From assembly GCA_045635885.1 (NCBI GenBank), contig JAZTWO010000079.1, positions 1 through 5,386 on the forward strand: a DNA stretch of 5,386 nucleotides, in the 5' to 3' direction. Origin of the DNA: RGIG4608 sp045635885. Lineage in GTDB: Bacteria; Bacillota; Clostridia; Oscillospirales; CAG-272. The notes below the pieces were generated by a model that did not search any database, was not told the DNA's origin, and worked only from the letters and a program-made list of their open reading frames with translations. Positions 5,251 through 5,386 of the stretch are shown one piece after another (the first letter of the stretch is position 1; each line of letters starts with the position of its first letter). The position numbers and the translations under genes were made by a program.

Positions 5251-5386
5251 TCATACAATATCAAATTTGTGAATTCTAATAACCTGATTATCAACTATAG
5301 AAAGAAAATAATAAGCATTGTCAATTTCACACATTGCTATTTTGTCGGCAATTTTGTTTTCTTGATTTGTTTTTAATATGTACCAT
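5251..5386 (-). CDS. C-terminal 44 residues of a gene entering from the right edge
   Basis: A minus-strand frame open at the window edge ends at TGA 5253-5251. The translation starts WYILKTNQENKIADK, continues CEIDNAYYFLSIVDN and ends VIRIHKFDIV. The alternating hydrophobic pattern suggests a beta-rich domain. It is too short to classify. It is in the same orientation as the 95-aa gene 25 nt downstream, with no terminator between them, so the two are probably co-transcribed. Confidence 0.6.
   Translation of the reverse strand, partial: WYILKTNQENKIADKIAMCEIDNAYYFLSIVDNQVIRIHKFDIV

Noticed and set aside
1..5386. A new defence, toxin or biosynthetic system
   Set aside because: The recognisable genes are an RluA-family synthase, a DUF3810 protein, murA and a lipoprotein. 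No nuclease, helicase, reverse transcriptase, recombinase or peptide-modifying enzyme is visible, and the small minus-strand genes are too incomplete to support such a claim.

Overview
This window looks like ordinary chromosome of a low-to-moderate GC Gram-positive bacterium, most likely an uncultured Clostridia member. The pointers are strong AAGGAGG/GGAGG ribosome-binding sites, AT-rich promoters with TGn-extended -10 boxes, a bacterial lipoprotein signal, a MurA, and an RluA-type pseudouridine synthase next to a DUF3810 protein. The genus cannot be fixed from sequence alone.

Layout. Positions 1-360 (minus strand) hold the first 120 codons of a small secreted lipoprotein, cut by the window edge, with a good promoter at 393-421. 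Positions 430-522 (minus) carry what looks like the C-terminal tail of a lost or decayed gene. Positions 540-1340 contain no credible gene. They are a GC-rich island of repeats: a degenerate 19-20 bp tandem array (551-662) running into a large imperfect palindrome (650-1334) whose 179-bp main arms (802-980 and 1110-1288) differ at only 5 positions. The 129-bp loop carries its own hairpin repeat.

Positions 1373-3380 (plus) form a two-gene operon: an RluA-family pseudouridine synthase and a DUF3810 membrane protein with a HELAH zinc-metalloprotease-like motif, overlapping by 17 nt. Positions 3381-3523 hold a compact regulatory segment in which a perfect 13-bp inverted repeat followed by a T-run encloses the murA -10 box. 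murA (3524-4801), for the first committed step of peptidoglycan synthesis, follows and ends at a strong terminator (4827-4858) that probably works in both directions. Positions 4854-5386 (minus) carry three small unrecognised reading frames converging on that terminator: a partial C-terminus, a 95-aa acidic protein and a 23-aa peptide coupled to it.

How the genes relate: murA is a housekeeping cell-envelope gene, the DUF3810 protein is a membrane protein of unknown role, and the RluA protein modifies RNA. Nothing ties them into a new pathway. I see no defence system, CRISPR array, biosynthetic cluster, RNA gene or transposase. The parts most worth a second look are the repeat island, the terminator/promoter overlap before murA, and the 23-aa coupled peptide.
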